From Glomus cerebriforme (lineage: Eukaryota; Glomeromycota; Glomeromycetes; Glomerales; Glomeraceae): a stretch of 19,055 nt of DNA. The notes below the pieces were generated by a model. The model made no database searches, was not told the origin of the DNA, and saw only the letters and a list, made by a program, of their open reading frames with translations. The position numbers and the translations under genes were made by a program. Numbering within the stretch: the stretch's first letter is position 1; each line of letters begins with the position of its first letter. Shown one piece after another: positions 18,863 through 19,055 of the stretch. The stretch is from the NCBI GenBank assembly GCA_003550305.1, contig QKYT01000474.1, forward strand, positions 75,813 through 94,867. The letters run 5' to 3'.

Positions 18863-19055
18863 TTAAAATTAAAAATCAAAACACANTTCTTGTGACAAAA
18901 ATGCAAATAGCTTACCAAATATGATGGCTGAATAGATGAATTTACATTCAATTGAAAAAGGAGATTAAGATCTATCCAATAAATCTAAAATCGCATGAAT
19001 TGAACCACTGGGTGCTGAATAAGTGCGTCCAATACGTTTATTTTCAATTTTTGAA
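18863..19055. repeat. Diverged direct repeat, copy 2, cut by window end
   Basis: This is the second copy of the 18532-18722 repeat and contains one N (18886). The repeat reaches the last base of the window and probably continues beyond it. Confidence 0.85.
18965..19055 (-). pseudogene. C-terminal coding tail, copy 2 (unrecognised protein, partial)
   Basis: From 19048 to TAA at 18965-18967 the minus strand encodes IENKRIGRTYSAPSGSIHAI then LDLLDRS, with the same length and stop position as copy 1. The upstream part lies beyond the window. Differences from copy 1 include both synonymous (Leu codons) and replacement changes. It may be the last exon of an intact gene extending to the right. Confidence 0.5.

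Overview
The window looks like nuclear DNA of an arbuscular mycorrhizal fungus of the Rhizophagus/Glomus type. It is very AT-rich, has short GT-AG introns, long homopolymers and several single N bases (3922, 3988, 4013, 13610, 13616, 18886). It carries three copies of the 'short cysteine-rich N-terminus plus TKL-like kinase' family that is hugely expanded in these fungi. The species assignment is recognition plus inference; no database was searched.

There are two probable functional genes, both on the minus strand. The kinase at 5134-6511 (three exons, 406 aa) has all catalytic residues. The kinase at 12750-14089 (two exons, 404 aa) has the same architecture and the same intron position, but its catalytic-loop Asp is Asn, so it is a probable pseudokinase.

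The rest is mostly decayed sequence. A third kinase copy lies on the minus strand at about 540-1400, with in-frame stops and frameshifts. On the plus strand, about 10150-12050 holds a multiply broken, still intron-containing DNA topoisomerase II pseudogene, covering the GHKL ATPase domain through the start of the toprim/cleavage region. Smaller unrecognised relics lie at 7334-7703 (+), 16263-16400 (+) and 16900-17362 (-). A long open frame at 2777-3121 (-) may be real or repeat-derived.

Mobile and repeat DNA is plentiful. A 105-bp MITE at 1820-1924 has about 25-bp terminal inverted repeats and a perfect 9-bp target duplication. A 137-bp MITE-like element sits at 127-263. Two roughly 380-400-bp fold-back elements lie head to head at 3308-4112, giving an 805-bp palindrome. 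A diverged direct repeat at the right edge (18532-18722 and 18863-19055) carries two versions of one 27-residue protein tail. The palindrome TCACGTGA occurs four times.

Stretches in which I see no gene: 1401-1819, 1934-2776, 4113-5133 (hairpins only), 6512-7333, 7704-10149, 12051-12749, 14090-16262 and 17363-18105 (a possible upstream part of the 17-kb relic). I found no tRNA, rRNA, CRISPR array or bacterial-type operon signal.
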